64,000 nt of DNA, from the NCBI RefSeq assembly GCF_014041995.1, contig NZ_CP059492.1, positions 62,001 through 126,000 of the forward strand, given 5' to 3'. This stretch comes from Changpingibacter yushuensis. Lineage in GTDB: Bacteria; Actinomycetota; Actinomycetes; Actinomycetales; Actinomycetaceae. Under the pieces are notes generated by a model, which saw nothing but the letters and a program-made list of their open reading frames with translations, did no database searches and was not told the DNA's origin. A program made the position numbers and the translations under genes. Positions 17,848 to 26,946 of the stretch are shown here, one piece after another (positions within the stretch are counted from its first letter, which is position 1; every line of letters starts with the position of its first letter).

Positions 17848-17895
17848 CTGGGTGGTGCGAGAATGCTGCTGTCGTCTCGCACCGCCCAGTTTTTT
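17848..17895 (+). terminator. Intrinsic terminator directly in front of a gene (attenuator candidate)
   Basis: Fifteen-bp stem CTGGGTGGTGCGAGA (17848-17862) with TCTCGCACCGCCCAG (17875-17889), one G-T pair, followed by six T. The T-run ends about eight bases before the TGAGGAG ribosome-binding site of the DUF4261 gene. It either ends the CYTH transcript or a small RNA from the 17563-17890 gap, or it works as a leader attenuator. GGGTGGT faintly recalls a T-box, but the rest is not convincing. Confidence 0.8.
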
Positions 17896-17909
17896 ACGTG
17901 AGGAGCCTG

Positions 17910-18731
17910 ATGAGCGAGCAGTTGCCCGTCTCCGCAATCCATCCCCTAGCTCCAGAGTTCCTCTCTGCTGCGGTGCTCTACCAAGCACCAATTGACTTGG
18001 AAGCCGCAGTGGCCCGGATCAACACGATCTGGAATGAAAGCGTGGAACCAGTCTGGGAATCTGTGCCCGCAGGACAACTAGGGGCAGGTTCTTCGGCTGG
18101 AAGGATCTACCGGTTCACGCTTGAAGGCATCTTGGTCATGTTGACTCCAGTACCGGAGAAACTTCAGGTGGAACGCGGAAATCTCCCGGACCATTCGTTC
18201 TATGTGGCCATTACCTGCTTCGCTCCTCTTGGGGATCAGGCCGGTAATGGAGAGATAGGCGAGGTTGACGATCTTCCTTCGCAGCGCCGCAAGAGGATGC
18301 TCACTGCTCACGTAGTACTTACAGAACTCCTCGATGTGCTGCTTCGTGAGCCCGCTGCCGTGGGGGTGTACCGCCAGGAACTGGGAGTGGTTCAGCCTCC
18401 AGAGATGATCATCGAACTGGCCAACTCTTTGACTCAGGGCCAAGCGCCGCTGCCGCTGTGGGTGGCTGTTCGGACCTTCCGGCCAGACCTAGCAAACGGC
18501 CGCACATTGGGCCTTCCGCTTTTTGGGCACTTGGACTTAGAGGTAGTGGAGTCGGTTCGCAGCGATGAAGAGATGTACTCTTTGCTGGCCAATATCTCCG
18601 ATTACATCGTGAGTTCGGACGCCTTCCTCATGCCAGGCCAGACCATTGGGTATCGCGATGGTGAGGAACTCCAGATCACGCAGGGCACAAGCCCTACGGA
18701 CGGTTCTGCCGTGCTGCGCATTCAGTACTAG
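17910..18731 (+). CDS. DUF4261-family protein
   Basis: I start at the ATG at 17910 because TGAGGAG lies five bases upstream, giving 273 residues. The C-terminal ~75 residues (GRTLGLPLFGHLDLEVVES, then SDEEMYSLLANISDYIVSS, then DGQTIG-like PGQTIGYRDGEEL) match the DUF4261 pattern. No signal peptide or membrane segment is seen, so it is probably cytoplasmic. No biochemical function is known to me for the family. The strong terminator directly in front suggests conditional expression. Confidence 0.75.
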   Translation: MSEQLPVSAIHPLAPEFLSAAVLYQAPIDLEAAVARINTIWNESVEPVWESVPAGQLGAGSSAGRIYRFTLEGILVMLTPVPEKLQVERGNLPDHSFYVAITCFAPLGDQAGNGEIGEVDDLPSQRRKRMLTAHVVLTELLDVLLREPAAVGVYRQELGVVQPPEMIIELANSLTQGQAPLPLWVAVRTFRPDLANGRTLGLPLFGHLDLEVVESVRSDEEMYSLLANISDYIVSSDAFLMPGQTIGYRDGEELQITQGTSPTDGSAVLRIQY

Positions 18732-18789
18732 GACTGCCGCACTGCCTCTCCGATGAGGAAGCGCATATGCCGTGGCAGTGAAGCTCACG

Positions 18790-18817
18790 TTGAGGTCTGC
18801 AATACCTCGGCTATACT
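18790..18817 (+). promoter_or_regulatory. Promoter for the queuosine salvage genes
   Basis: TTGAGG (-35, 18790-18795), a 16-base spacer and TATACT (-10, 18812-18817). Transcription would begin near 18824, giving an ~85-base leader. Confidence 0.55.
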
Positions 18818-18850
18818 TTTTGGTTGTATCCGTGTGGTGGCAGCACCGGA

Positions 18851-18892
18851 TTGGCGCTTGTAGCTTTCGAGCGCCAAGGTTCCTCAACTAAG
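18851..18892 (+). promoter_or_regulatory. preQ1-I-like pseudoknot candidate in the leader of the queuosine transporter gene
   Basis: An 8-bp stem TTGGCGCT (18851-18858) with AGCGCCAA (18870-18877) closes an 11-base loop containing TAGC. A tail holding AACTAAG (18886-18892) follows nine bases later. Loop TAG (18861-18863) could pair with tail CTA (18888-18890), the same H-type layout as preQ1-I riboswitches, and the downstream genes handle queuosine precursors. The loop and A-rich tail differ from the classic consensus, so this is an inference. Confidence 0.4.
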
Positions 18893-18907
18893 AAACTCGG
18901 GTCAATC

Positions 18908-19621
18908 ATGTCTGCCGCCAAAGCTCGCTTCGCATCAACTCCTCGCGGAATCTCGGATATCGTCGCAGTCTGTTTCGTGGCGTTTCTCTTGCTATCGAAC
19001 ATTGGCGCTACCAAGCTCATCGGTGTGGAGGTCGGCCCGCTCTCGCTCGTGTTTGACGGCGGCGCGATACTCTTCCCGCTCACATACATTCTTGGCGATG
19101 TGCTTTCAGAGGTGTACGGATTCGCGTACGCTCGCCGCACAATCATCATGGGTTTCGCTATCCAGATCCTCGCGTCGTTGACGTTCTGGCTGGTTCAGAT
19201 TGCGCCGGCCGCTGCTGATTACACGAACCAAGAGGCGTTTGAGGCAGTGCTCGGCGTGGTTCCTCGATTCGTTGCTGCCTCTATCATCGGATACTTGGCC
19301 GGGCAGATGCTCAACTCATATGTGCTGGTCAAGATCAAGGAAAGCTATGGCGAGAAGCATCTGTGGGCGCGGCTACTTGGTTCAACGGTGGTAGGCGAGG
19401 CAGCGGATACGGTGCTCTTCTGCCTCATCGCATGGGTAGGGTCGGCCTCCAGTTCCACCATCCTCAACCTCATGATTACTGGCTACATCTACAAGGTGGC
19501 GATCGAGGCACTCTTCCTCCCTATCACGTATAGGGTTGTCAAAGCTGTGAAGCGTGTTGAACCGGGATATGCAGAGGCGGCGCCCGCTTTCGAACTGGCT
19601 GAACCGGATCGCGTGATCTAG
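18908..19621 (+). CDS. yhhQ: Queuosine precursor transporter (YhhQ/VUT family)
   Basis: Imports preQ0, preQ1 or queuine across the membrane. I start at the ATG at 18908 (MSAAKARFASTPRG), giving 237 residues and about six hydrophobic segments. Family signatures include LLSNIGATKLI near the N-terminus, the conserved FPLTYILGDVLSEVYGFAYA, and LLGSTVVGEAADTVLF near the fifth segment. The tRNA-guanine transglycosylase gene follows 101 bases downstream on the same strand, so the pair forms a queuosine salvage unit. A structured leader and promoter precede it. No de novo que genes are in the window. Confidence 0.9.
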   Translation: MSAAKARFASTPRGISDIVAVCFVAFLLLSNIGATKLIGVEVGPLSLVFDGGAILFPLTYILGDVLSEVYGFAYARRTIIMGFAIQILASLTFWLVQIAPAAADYTNQEAFEAVLGVVPRFVAASIIGYLAGQMLNSYVLVKIKESYGEKHLWARLLGSTVVGEAADTVLFCLIAWVGSASSSTILNLMITGYIYKVAIEALFLPITYRVVKAVKRVEPGYAEAAPAFELAEPDRVI

Positions 19622-19722
19622 TTTCAGCGCACATCACATTGGCCGCCACCGGCTTGTGATCGTAATCCGCTTTCGCACGCTCCTCACGTCCCACGTCTGC
19701 CCATTCAAGGTGAAAGGTCACC

Positions 19723-21012
19723 ATGGAAACCTCGCCCGCTCCCGCAGAAACTACCACGGGTTTCACTCTCAAGACGCAGCTTGAGTCCGGTGCCCATGGT
19801 GAACGAACTGGAAAGCCGCTTGGGCGCACCGGCGTGATCCACACCCCGCACGGAGACATCCAAACACCTGCATTTGTGCCGGTGGGAACCAAAGCAACTG
19901 TCAAGGCGGTTCTTCCCGAACTCGTGAAGGATGCTGGCGCACAAGCAGTGCTTGCGAACGCGTACCACCTTTACCTTCAGCCGGGTTCGGACATCGTGGA
20001 TGATGCTGGCGGATTGGGAACTTTCATGAACTGGGATGGCCCCACCTACACGGATTCTGGCGGTTTCCAAGTTCTTTCGCTTGGTTCTGGCTTCAAGAAG
20101 GTGCTTTCCGAGGAGTTCTCCGGTTCCGGTAGAGCAGACACCGAGGTGGCTCCGTCCAAGGAGAGGCTCGCTAATGTCGACGACGACGGCGTGTGGTTCC
20201 GTTCGCACCTCAACGGTGACGTCCACCGGTTCACTCCAGAGATCTCGATGCGCATTCAGCATGAGTTGGGTGCGGACATCATTTTCGCTTTTGACGAGCT
20301 GACCACTCTGCTCAACTCGCGCGGGTATCAAGAGGAAGCGCTCGAACGCACCCGGTTGTGGGCGCAGCGGTGTTTGAAGGCTCATCAGAGTCTGAGCGAG
20401 CAGCGTAACAAGCCCTATCAGCAACTCTTTGGAGTTATTCAGGGTGCCCAATACGAGGATCTGCGCCGCAAAGCTGCTCAGGATTTGGGGAGCATGGAGA
20501 TTGACGGTCAGCGGTTTGACGGCTTTGGTATTGGTGGCGCGCTGGAGAAGGAGAACCTTGGCACGATCGTGGGATGGGTGGCCGAGGAGCTGCCTGAAGA
20601 TCGTGGCCGTCATCTGTTGGGAATCTCAGAGCCTGACGATTTCTTTGCGGCAGTTGAGGCTGGTGCTGACACGTTTGACTGTGTGAATCCTTCCCGAGTA
20701 GCCCGTAACGCCGCGATCTATTCACCCGATGGCCGGTTCAACGTGACTCGCGCACAGTTCAAGCGCGACTTCGGCCCACTCGTGCCTGATTGCCAGTGCT
20801 ACACGTGCACGCACTACTCACGCGCATACCTCCACCATGCGTTCAAGGCGAAGGAGATGATCTCCTCAACTCTCGCGACGATTCACAATGAGTACTTCAC
20901 GATTCATCTTGTGGACCGGATCCGGGAGGCGATGGAGAACGGCACGTATGTGGCCTTCAAAGAGGAGACCTTGGGACGCTTCTACGCGGGCAATTGGGGA
21001 CGTAAGGCGTAG
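19723..21012 (+). CDS. tgt: Queuine/preQ1 tRNA-ribosyltransferase
   Basis: Exchanges guanine 34 of GUN-anticodon tRNAs for a queuosine precursor. The TIM-barrel enzyme shows THGDIQTPAFVPVGT-like sequence near the N-terminus (TPHGDIQTPAFVPVGT), the active-site DSGGFQV and FGVIQGA. The zinc site is CQCYTCTHYSR with a downstream His in TIHNEYF. AAAGG precedes the ATG at 19723. At 429 residues it carries a ~30-residue insertion (KVLSEEFSGSGRADTEVAPSK to the VDDDGV segment), which is longer than in E. coli Tgt. It pairs with the transporter upstream. Confidence 0.95.
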   Translation: METSPAPAETTTGFTLKTQLESGAHGERTGKPLGRTGVIHTPHGDIQTPAFVPVGTKATVKAVLPELVKDAGAQAVLANAYHLYLQPGSDIVDDAGGLGTFMNWDGPTYTDSGGFQVLSLGSGFKKVLSEEFSGSGRADTEVAPSKERLANVDDDGVWFRSHLNGDVHRFTPEISMRIQHELGADIIFAFDELTTLLNSRGYQEEALERTRLWAQRCLKAHQSLSEQRNKPYQQLFGVIQGAQYEDLRRKAAQDLGSMEIDGQRFDGFGIGGALEKENLGTIVGWVAEELPEDRGRHLLGISEPDDFFAAVEAGADTFDCVNPSRVARNAAIYSPDGRFNVTRAQFKRDFGPLVPDCQCYTCTHYSRAYLHHAFKAKEMISSTLATIHNEYFTIHLVDRIREAMENGTYVAFKEETLGRFYAGNWGRKA

Positions 21013-21023
21013 CGCCGTCGTCG

Positions 21024-22670
21024 TCAGATCTCGCGGTAGGAGGCTTGGCGCAACGCGTCCATCTGGTTGGGAGTCGGGAACCCCTTTACATCGAATCGAG
21101 GTGGCCAGACGTCAGCGGATGCGGCGATTCCTTCTGGCCATACATCGCGGGCCACCACAGACCGAACTGTCACTAGGTCGCCACGATCTTCGTCCCACGG
21201 CAGGCCGCTGCCGTGGCGCACAAAGCTGATGAAGTCAGTCGAGGGGATGGAGCCATGGCCATCTGTGCTCTCCCAGCGTGCGGATGAGACCGTGGAACCG
21301 GACTTGACATGGCGAGTCTCAAACTCCTTGATGGTACCCAAGTCACCTGGCCATTGCCGCATTGCCAGGGCTTGTGCGGCATATATCCGCTCCCGGTGGG
21401 TCACCCGGAGCTCGCTCAGAAGGTCGGCAGCAGGGTGATCAGGTAGCGGAATCCATTCCTGCCAACCGTCAGCTGCCACAGTGTGGGGCAAAGGATAGAT
21501 GGCATCCTGTTCACCCACACGGTTGCGCAGTGAGGCGAACACGTCCGCGAGGTGCGGATCGTCAGCCATGATCACGAAGAAGCTGGTGCGGCTCGCGGGT
21601 ACGAACAGTGGCAGTCTGTCACCGTATTCGGCAACCAGCGATTCTGAGACCGTCTGGGTCATGTCTAAGTCCGCGAACCATGAACTTTGGTAATTGGCTG
21701 GCCCGGTGAAGATGAACACTTCGGCGCCACCAATCTCCGTGACGCCCAGCTCTAGGCCGGGACGCCCGGGTTGGAGGTTGAGGTGCCGCAGGGAGTTCAC
21801 AGAGTCTGCGAAAAGTGGGCCGATCTCCGAAGTGAGGCCGCGTTCGCCTAGATCAGAGTAGTAAATCGGTTCGATGGTGTCGGGCTTGTCATCTGCGAGG
21901 CCCACTCCTACGAAGTCAGTGAGTGGAATGTAGACCATCGAATCTCCCACGGCGTGGTTGTGAGAGGAGATGAAATAGTCTGCCGCACGGACGATCGGAA
22001 GGATGAGTCCGGAGGATTCCTCGCCGTCGAGTTCATCGAAATCTTGCGCAGCTTCCTCGCCATCTGTGAGTTCGCGTTGGCCAGCATCCTGAGAGGTTGC
22101 GCCGAAGAGTGCATCGAATGCGGGTCCGAACGGGTTTCCGTTCGGACCCCGAGCCACTTGCGGCCCGAAGCTCTGGTCGCTCAGCGATGTGGATGCCTCG
22201 ATATCCGATGGGTCATCGAAGGGGAGGGCTTCATCGGGCGATTGCGAAGAGTCGGAAGTACCCGCGTGATTGCCATCCTCCATTCCGGCAGTGCCAGCAT
22301 TCTGTGCGTCGGAACCTGATCCGTTAGCTGTGGCCGCGCCTTCTTGAGGTCCATCGGCACTGCGGGTATCGCCACCACCGTTGCCATCGCCACCACCGTT
22401 GCCATCGCCGTTCACACCTGATCCGGGAGTGCCCTCCGTAGTGCTGGAATGCTTGGCTAGCTTGACACCAATGGCGATGAGGCGATTCAACATCTCCCGA
22501 CGGGCCGGTTCAGGTGCTTCCTGATTGAGCATCTGGGACGGGCGAAAGCGCACGGTCCGCCCGTCCGCCAGCAAGACATCGAGCCATTCCCCTTCCACAT
22601 CAATGAACGCTCCGTGAAGGTCGGGATGCTCTGATGCGACTTGAGTTGCCCACTCCATAAAAGATGACAT
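21024..22670 (-). CDS. DUF1444-like protein with Gly/Asp-rich linker
   Basis: I start at the ATG at 22670 (MSSFMEWATQVASEHPDLHG), 548 residues; the open frame upstream is not supported. Residues 1-~75 form an alpha/beta segment (AFIDVEGEWLDVLLADGRTVRF). Residues ~80-190 are low complexity, rich in Gly, Asp, Asn and Ser. Residues ~220-548 resemble the DUF1444/YtpQ type (LILPIVRAADYF, YIPLTDFVGVGLADD, then VFIFTGPANYQSSWF). No signal peptide is seen. Function is unknown. It converges on tgt with a 12-base gap and diverges from the HAD phosphatase gene. Confidence 0.6.
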   Translation of the reverse strand: MSSFMEWATQVASEHPDLHGAFIDVEGEWLDVLLADGRTVRFRPSQMLNQEAPEPARREMLNRLIAIGVKLAKHSSTTEGTPGSGVNGDGNGGGDGNGGGDTRSADGPQEGAATANGSGSDAQNAGTAGMEDGNHAGTSDSSQSPDEALPFDDPSDIEASTSLSDQSFGPQVARGPNGNPFGPAFDALFGATSQDAGQRELTDGEEAAQDFDELDGEESSGLILPIVRAADYFISSHNHAVGDSMVYIPLTDFVGVGLADDKPDTIEPIYYSDLGERGLTSEIGPLFADSVNSLRHLNLQPGRPGLELGVTEIGGAEVFIFTGPANYQSSWFADLDMTQTVSESLVAEYGDRLPLFVPASRTSFFVIMADDPHLADVFASLRNRVGEQDAIYPLPHTVAADGWQEWIPLPDHPAADLLSELRVTHRERIYAAQALAMRQWPGDLGTIKEFETRHVKSGSTVSSARWESTDGHGSIPSTDFISFVRHGSGLPWDEDRGDLVTVRSVVARDVWPEGIAASADVWPPRFDVKGFPTPNQMDALRQASYREI

Positions 22671-22896
22671 GGGTCTATTGTGACCCAGTCTTGGGCACTG
22701 CGCCGAGAAACTGTGATGCAAGCGGGCTTGCTGTTGTACTACTGGCCCACCCGCAAACCGTTCTCGCACCACGGGTTGTGCATTCGTGCTCGGGCTGCAA
22801 ACCACTCCATGCAGAAATCACCACCTGCCTTTGCCCGCGCCCCAAAGGAATGGATCTCACAAGAAACTCCCGCGTATTTCTGAAAGGATGGATTGC

Positions 22897-23721
22897 GTGA
22901 GCAAAGTCGTTTTTCTTGATGTTGATGGAACCCTTCTCGATCAGTATCAGCAGCTGCCCGATTCAACTAGGCGGGCACTGACGGCCGCGCAGGCGGCGGG
23001 CAACTCTTTGATTCTCTGCACAGGCAGATCCAAGCATGAGATCTACCCTTGGTTGCTTTCGGTTGGCTTCATTGGCTTCATCGGCGGGAATGGCGCATAC
23101 GCGGAAGTGGACGGCCATGTGGTTCAGGACGAACGCCTGAGCCACCCGGAGATTGTTGAGATCTCTTCATGGCTCGATGATCTGGGGGCTGGCTGGCTGT
23201 GGCAGTCTCCCGAATCCCTCAATCCATCGCAGAATTTCCTTGAACGTTTCGTTGGGAGATCTGCCGATGGCGGCATCCAGGGAGATTGGTCGTCCTTCGC
23301 GGAGCAGATTGCGCCATACGTGCGTGAAGGGATTCCGACGACGGCGTCAAAGGTCACTTTCACTCTCCCGCACAGTTGCGGAGTCACTCTTGATGACGCT
23401 CGCGAACACTTCTTAAACCGATACACAATCGTGGACGGATCGATCGTCAACCCAGATGGTCTGACAGGAGAGCTTTCCGCTCTGGGCATGAGCAAGGCGA
23501 TCGGCTTGACCAAAGTGGCTGATTTCCTCAAGGTTTCGGTTCATGACACAGTGGCCGTGGGTGATTCGGCAAACGATGTGGAAATGCTCTCGGTCGCTGG
23601 AATCGGAGTTGCGATGGGGAATGCGACCCCTGCTGCTCGTGCGGCGGCAGACTGGTCTACCACCTCAATTGATGAGGACGGAATCTACAACGCATTCAGG
23701 AAGCTCAAGCTCATTCCATAG
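22897..23721 (+). CDS. HAD-superfamily phosphatase, Cof type
   Basis: Cytoplasmic Mg-dependent sugar or cofactor phosphatase. Motif I is DVDGTLL, motif II is LCTGRSKHEI, and the motif III/IV region is SKAIGLTKVADFL with VGDSANDVEMLSVAG. These place it in the Cof/IIB subfamily with a C2 cap. The GTG at 22897 is preferred because AAGGA lies eight bases before it; the in-frame ATG at 22888 overlaps that box. That gives 274 residues. Substrate is not predictable from the sequence. Confidence 0.85.
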   Translation: MSKVVFLDVDGTLLDQYQQLPDSTRRALTAAQAAGNSLILCTGRSKHEIYPWLLSVGFIGFIGGNGAYAEVDGHVVQDERLSHPEIVEISSWLDDLGAGWLWQSPESLNPSQNFLERFVGRSADGGIQGDWSSFAEQIAPYVREGIPTTASKVTFTLPHSCGVTLDDAREHFLNRYTIVDGSIVNPDGLTGELSALGMSKAIGLTKVADFLKVSVHDTVAVGDSANDVEMLSVAGIGVAMGNATPAARAAADWSTTSIDEDGIYNAFRKLKLIP

Positions 23722-23792
23722 AGTTTTCAGCTTTGTGAGATACATCTAGACGGATGAAGCCAGCGTTGGTGTAGTCAAGTAGGCTCGCTTTC

Positions 23793-26700
23793 ATGCACAG
23801 ACTCGCGCACGTCTCACTACGAAACCGTTCCTTCGTCGCACTCGTATGCGTCGTGGCTGCAATACTCGGTGGCATTTCGCTCTCATCCATGCGCCAGGAG
23901 CTGATCCCACAAGTTGAGCTTCCTGCGGTATCAGTGGTGGCGATTTCTGCAGGCGCAACGGCCGAACAGATCAGTGATCGCATAGCTGTTCCGATCGAGC
24001 AACAGGTGTCTACGATCGCTGAGGTCAGTAGTACGACCACTAATTCGTCGTCGTCGTACGCAATGATCACGGTGGAACTGGAGTACGGCACCGACTTGGC
24101 GCGCGCGACCGCCAAGATCGAACAGGCCGTCGATACTGCTTCGGATACCTTCCCTGAGAACACAACGACTCAGGTCACCTCCGGGGGAACCTCAGACATT
24201 CCGCTCGCGATGATCGGAGTTACCACCTCTGGGGACGCGGCCTCCACAGCTGACAAGGTGCGCACGGACGTGTTGCCGCGGCTCGAAAAGCTGGATGGAG
24301 TGGCGTCTGCTCAGCTTATCGGCGCACCCGAGCAAGAGGTCACCATCTCGCTTGACCAAGAAGCAATGCTTGCCAATGGGGTTGAAGCGTCTGCAATCGC
24401 AACCGCACTCGATAACAACGGGCTCTCGATTCCCGTTGGCACGGTTGCACATGAAGGCAACACGTTGGACGTCACGGTAGGTCAATCCATTGACTCAATC
24501 GACGGCCTGAAGGCTCTGCCCGTCGCCGCCACGAACCCTGTGACGGGAGAATCGGGGACCGTCACGTTAGGTGACATCGCCGACGTGGCAATTACTGCTG
24601 CGGACTCGCAGATGGTCTCACGTATTGATGGTTCAGCCGCTGTTGCGCTCATCATTTATCCCACGGCCAACGCGAACATCATCGACACCTCGAGGGCCGT
24701 AAGCGCGGAATTGGACTCCGTCAGGGATTCGCTCGGTGACGTCTCCTTCACGACGATCTTCGACCAAGCCCCATTCATCACCACCTCCATTAACTCGCTT
24801 GCTGAAGAAGGCGCGCTGGGCTTGGTCATGGCCGTGGTGGTGATCCTGCTCTTCCTCATGTCGCTGCGGTCCACCATCGTCACAGCGATCTCTATTCCGC
24901 TATCGCTGCTCCTAGCGTTCATTGGCATGAACGTGGCGGGCTACTCGCTCAACATCCTGACTCTCTCTGCCCTGACGATCTCAATCGGCCGAGTCGTGGA
25001 CGATTCGATCGTGGTAATTGAGAACATCAAACGGCATTTGGAATACGGTGAAGCTAAACGCCGTGCCATCCTTATGGCCGTCCGTGAAGTGGCCTCCGCC
25101 GTGACGTCCTCGACCATTGTGACCTGCTTGGTGTTCATTCCCGTGGGACTGGTTTCGGGTATGACTGGCGAGCTGTTTAAGCCGTTTGCCTTGACTGTGG
25201 TACTGGCGATGGCGGCTTCGCTGTTTACTTCGCTCACCATCGTTCCTGTGCTCGCTTACTGGTTCCTGCGCCCATCAAAGGAAGCGCGGGAGGCTGCTGA
25301 TGCCATTTCTGCAGTTGGTACGGTTGCCGATGTGCTCGGCACGCAACGTGAGGATGACCGCGAGGCTCGCGTCGCTGAACTCATCACAAAGCGCCAAGCG
25401 GAGGCCGAAGCCAAGGAAAAGAGAACGTGGCTGCGGCGTTCTTACCGCCCAGTGTTGCGAAGCTCGCAACGCCATCCTGTAATCACCCTGTGCATTGCCG
25501 TAGCGATACTGGTGGCCAGCGGAGCACTCATTCCGCTCTTGAAGATCAACCTGCTGGGCAACACCGGTCAGAATATGGTCTCCCTTTCGCAGCAGGTCCC
25601 TGCCGGTACCAGTACAGATTCGATGGTAGAGCGCGCTGCCACATCCGAGAAAGCGCTTGAGAACGTTGCTGGAGTGGAATCAGTAGCCACGATCATTGGT
25701 GGAGCGGGCATAGGTGCTTCCTCCACTTCGGCCATTTCGTACACCGTTACCACTGATCCAGACGCGGATCAGGAAGCGATCACGGACTCTCTTGAGGATG
25801 CACTTCAGGCGGTAGTGCCCCCGGAGGATTCGGCGTCGGCTTTGGATTCAACCTCGCTCTCATCTTCCACTATTGAGATCAACGTAGTTGCTGGCGACGA
25901 CGACGCGTTGGCCGATGCCAATGAGAAGCTCCTGGCAGCGCTTGACGGCGTGGAAGGCGCTAAGTCGATCACCTCCAACCTTGATGCCGCGCAGCCTGCC
26001 GTTCAAGTTACTGTGAACCGAGATGCCGTAAGCGCTGTAGGACTCACAGAGAACGACGTCGTCGGCCTCATCTCTGCACAGATGGTTTCAGCTTCCATCG
26101 GAACGGTGACCATCGACAACACTGACCTGAACATTTATATCGAACTGGCCGATCCGGTCACTTCGCTGGACCAGTTGCAGAACATGACCCTCATGGGCCA
26201 GCCGATCGCGGCTTTTGCGACGGTTGAAGAGGTCACCGTGGTTCCGACGGTCGTGACTATCAACGGCCAACAGACTGCCACGATTACGGTTACACCGGAG
26301 AACACGGATGACCTCGGTTCTGTCCGCTCGGCAGTCAATGGCATTGTGGCGGATACCGACCTTCCCGCTGGAGCATCCACGACTGAAGCAGGTGCCGGCG
26401 AGCAGATTTCCGATACGTTCAGTCAGCTTGGCTTGGCTATGGCCGCTGCCATTCTGCTCATCTACGTGGTGTTGGTGTGGATCCTCAAGAGCTTGGTCCA
26501 GCCGGTGCTTCTGTTGGTTTCCATTCCGTTCGCGGCCATCGGAGCATTCCTTGCATTGTTCGCTACGGGCACTCCGCTAGGTATTTCCTCACTGATCGGC
26601 ATCCTCATGCTCATCGGCATCGTTGTTACGAACGCCATTGTGCTCATGGATCTCATCAACCAATACAGGCGGCGTGGCATGCCTCTTGATGAAGCGATTG

Positions 26701-26945
26701 ATAAGGGCGCTCAACGCCGCGTCCGTCCTATCATCATGACCGCGCTCGCGACCATCGCTGCGATGGCACCCATGGCGTTGGGAATCACGGGCACAGCCGG
26801 GTTCATCTCGCAGCCACTTGCCATTACGGTGATCGGTGGCCTCGTTTCTTCCACCCTCCTCACAATGGTCCTCCTGCCAGTGCTATATCGTCTGACTCAG
26901 AAGAAGGATCTAGCGGAGATCGAAACCGCAGATAGAGACGAATGA
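23793..26945 (+). CDS. RND-family efflux permease (SwrC/AcrB-like)
   Basis: A 1050-residue inner-membrane exporter powered by protons. It has the duplicated RND plan: TM1 near residues 12-30, a large extracellular domain, TM2-6 (~330-500), a cytoplasmic linker with charged helix (~510-545), then the second half. The proton-relay acidic pair is in SIGRVVDDSIVVIENIKRH. C-terminal hallmarks include RRRGMPLDEAIDKGAQRRVRP. Gram-positive relatives such as SwrC export lipopeptides or drugs. No membrane-fusion protein or TolC gene is next to it. The TetR gene starts one base after its stop, so they share a transcript. Confidence 0.93.
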   Translation: MHRLAHVSLRNRSFVALVCVVAAILGGISLSSMRQELIPQVELPAVSVVAISAGATAEQISDRIAVPIEQQVSTIAEVSSTTTNSSSSYAMITVELEYGTDLARATAKIEQAVDTASDTFPENTTTQVTSGGTSDIPLAMIGVTTSGDAASTADKVRTDVLPRLEKLDGVASAQLIGAPEQEVTISLDQEAMLANGVEASAIATALDNNGLSIPVGTVAHEGNTLDVTVGQSIDSIDGLKALPVAATNPVTGESGTVTLGDIADVAITAADSQMVSRIDGSAAVALIIYPTANANIIDTSRAVSAELDSVRDSLGDVSFTTIFDQAPFITTSINSLAEEGALGLVMAVVVILLFLMSLRSTIVTAISIPLSLLLAFIGMNVAGYSLNILTLSALTISIGRVVDDSIVVIENIKRHLEYGEAKRRAILMAVREVASAVTSSTIVTCLVFIPVGLVSGMTGELFKPFALTVVLAMAASLFTSLTIVPVLAYWFLRPSKEAREAADAISAVGTVADVLGTQREDDREARVAELITKRQAEAEAKEKRTWLRRSYRPVLRSSQRHPVITLCIAVAILVASGALIPLLKINLLGNTGQNMVSLSQQVPAGTSTDSMVERAATSEKALENVAGVESVATIIGGAGIGASSTSAISYTVTTDPDADQEAITDSLEDALQAVVPPEDSASALDSTSLSSSTIEINVVAGDDDALADANEKLLAALDGVEGAKSITSNLDAAQPAVQVTVNRDAVSAVGLTENDVVGLISAQMVSASIGTVTIDNTDLNIYIELADPVTSLDQLQNMTLMGQPIAAFATVEEVTVVPTVVTINGQQTATITVTPENTDDLGSVRSAVNGIVADTDLPAGASTTEAGAGEQISDTFSQLGLAMAAAILLIYVVLVWILKSLVQPVLLLVSIPFAAIGAFLALFATGTPLGISSLIGILMLIGIVVTNAIVLMDLINQYRRRGMPLDEAIDKGAQRRVRPIIMTALATIAAMAPMALGITGTAGFISQPLAITVIGGLVSSTLLTMVLLPVLYRLTQKKDLAEIETADRDE

Positions 26946-26946
26946 G

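Noticed and set aside
17848-17895. T-box riboswitch
   Set aside because: GGGTGGT and an upstream TTCGTCCC recall T-box parts, but the order is wrong, stem I features are not seen, and the gene is not an amino-acid gene.
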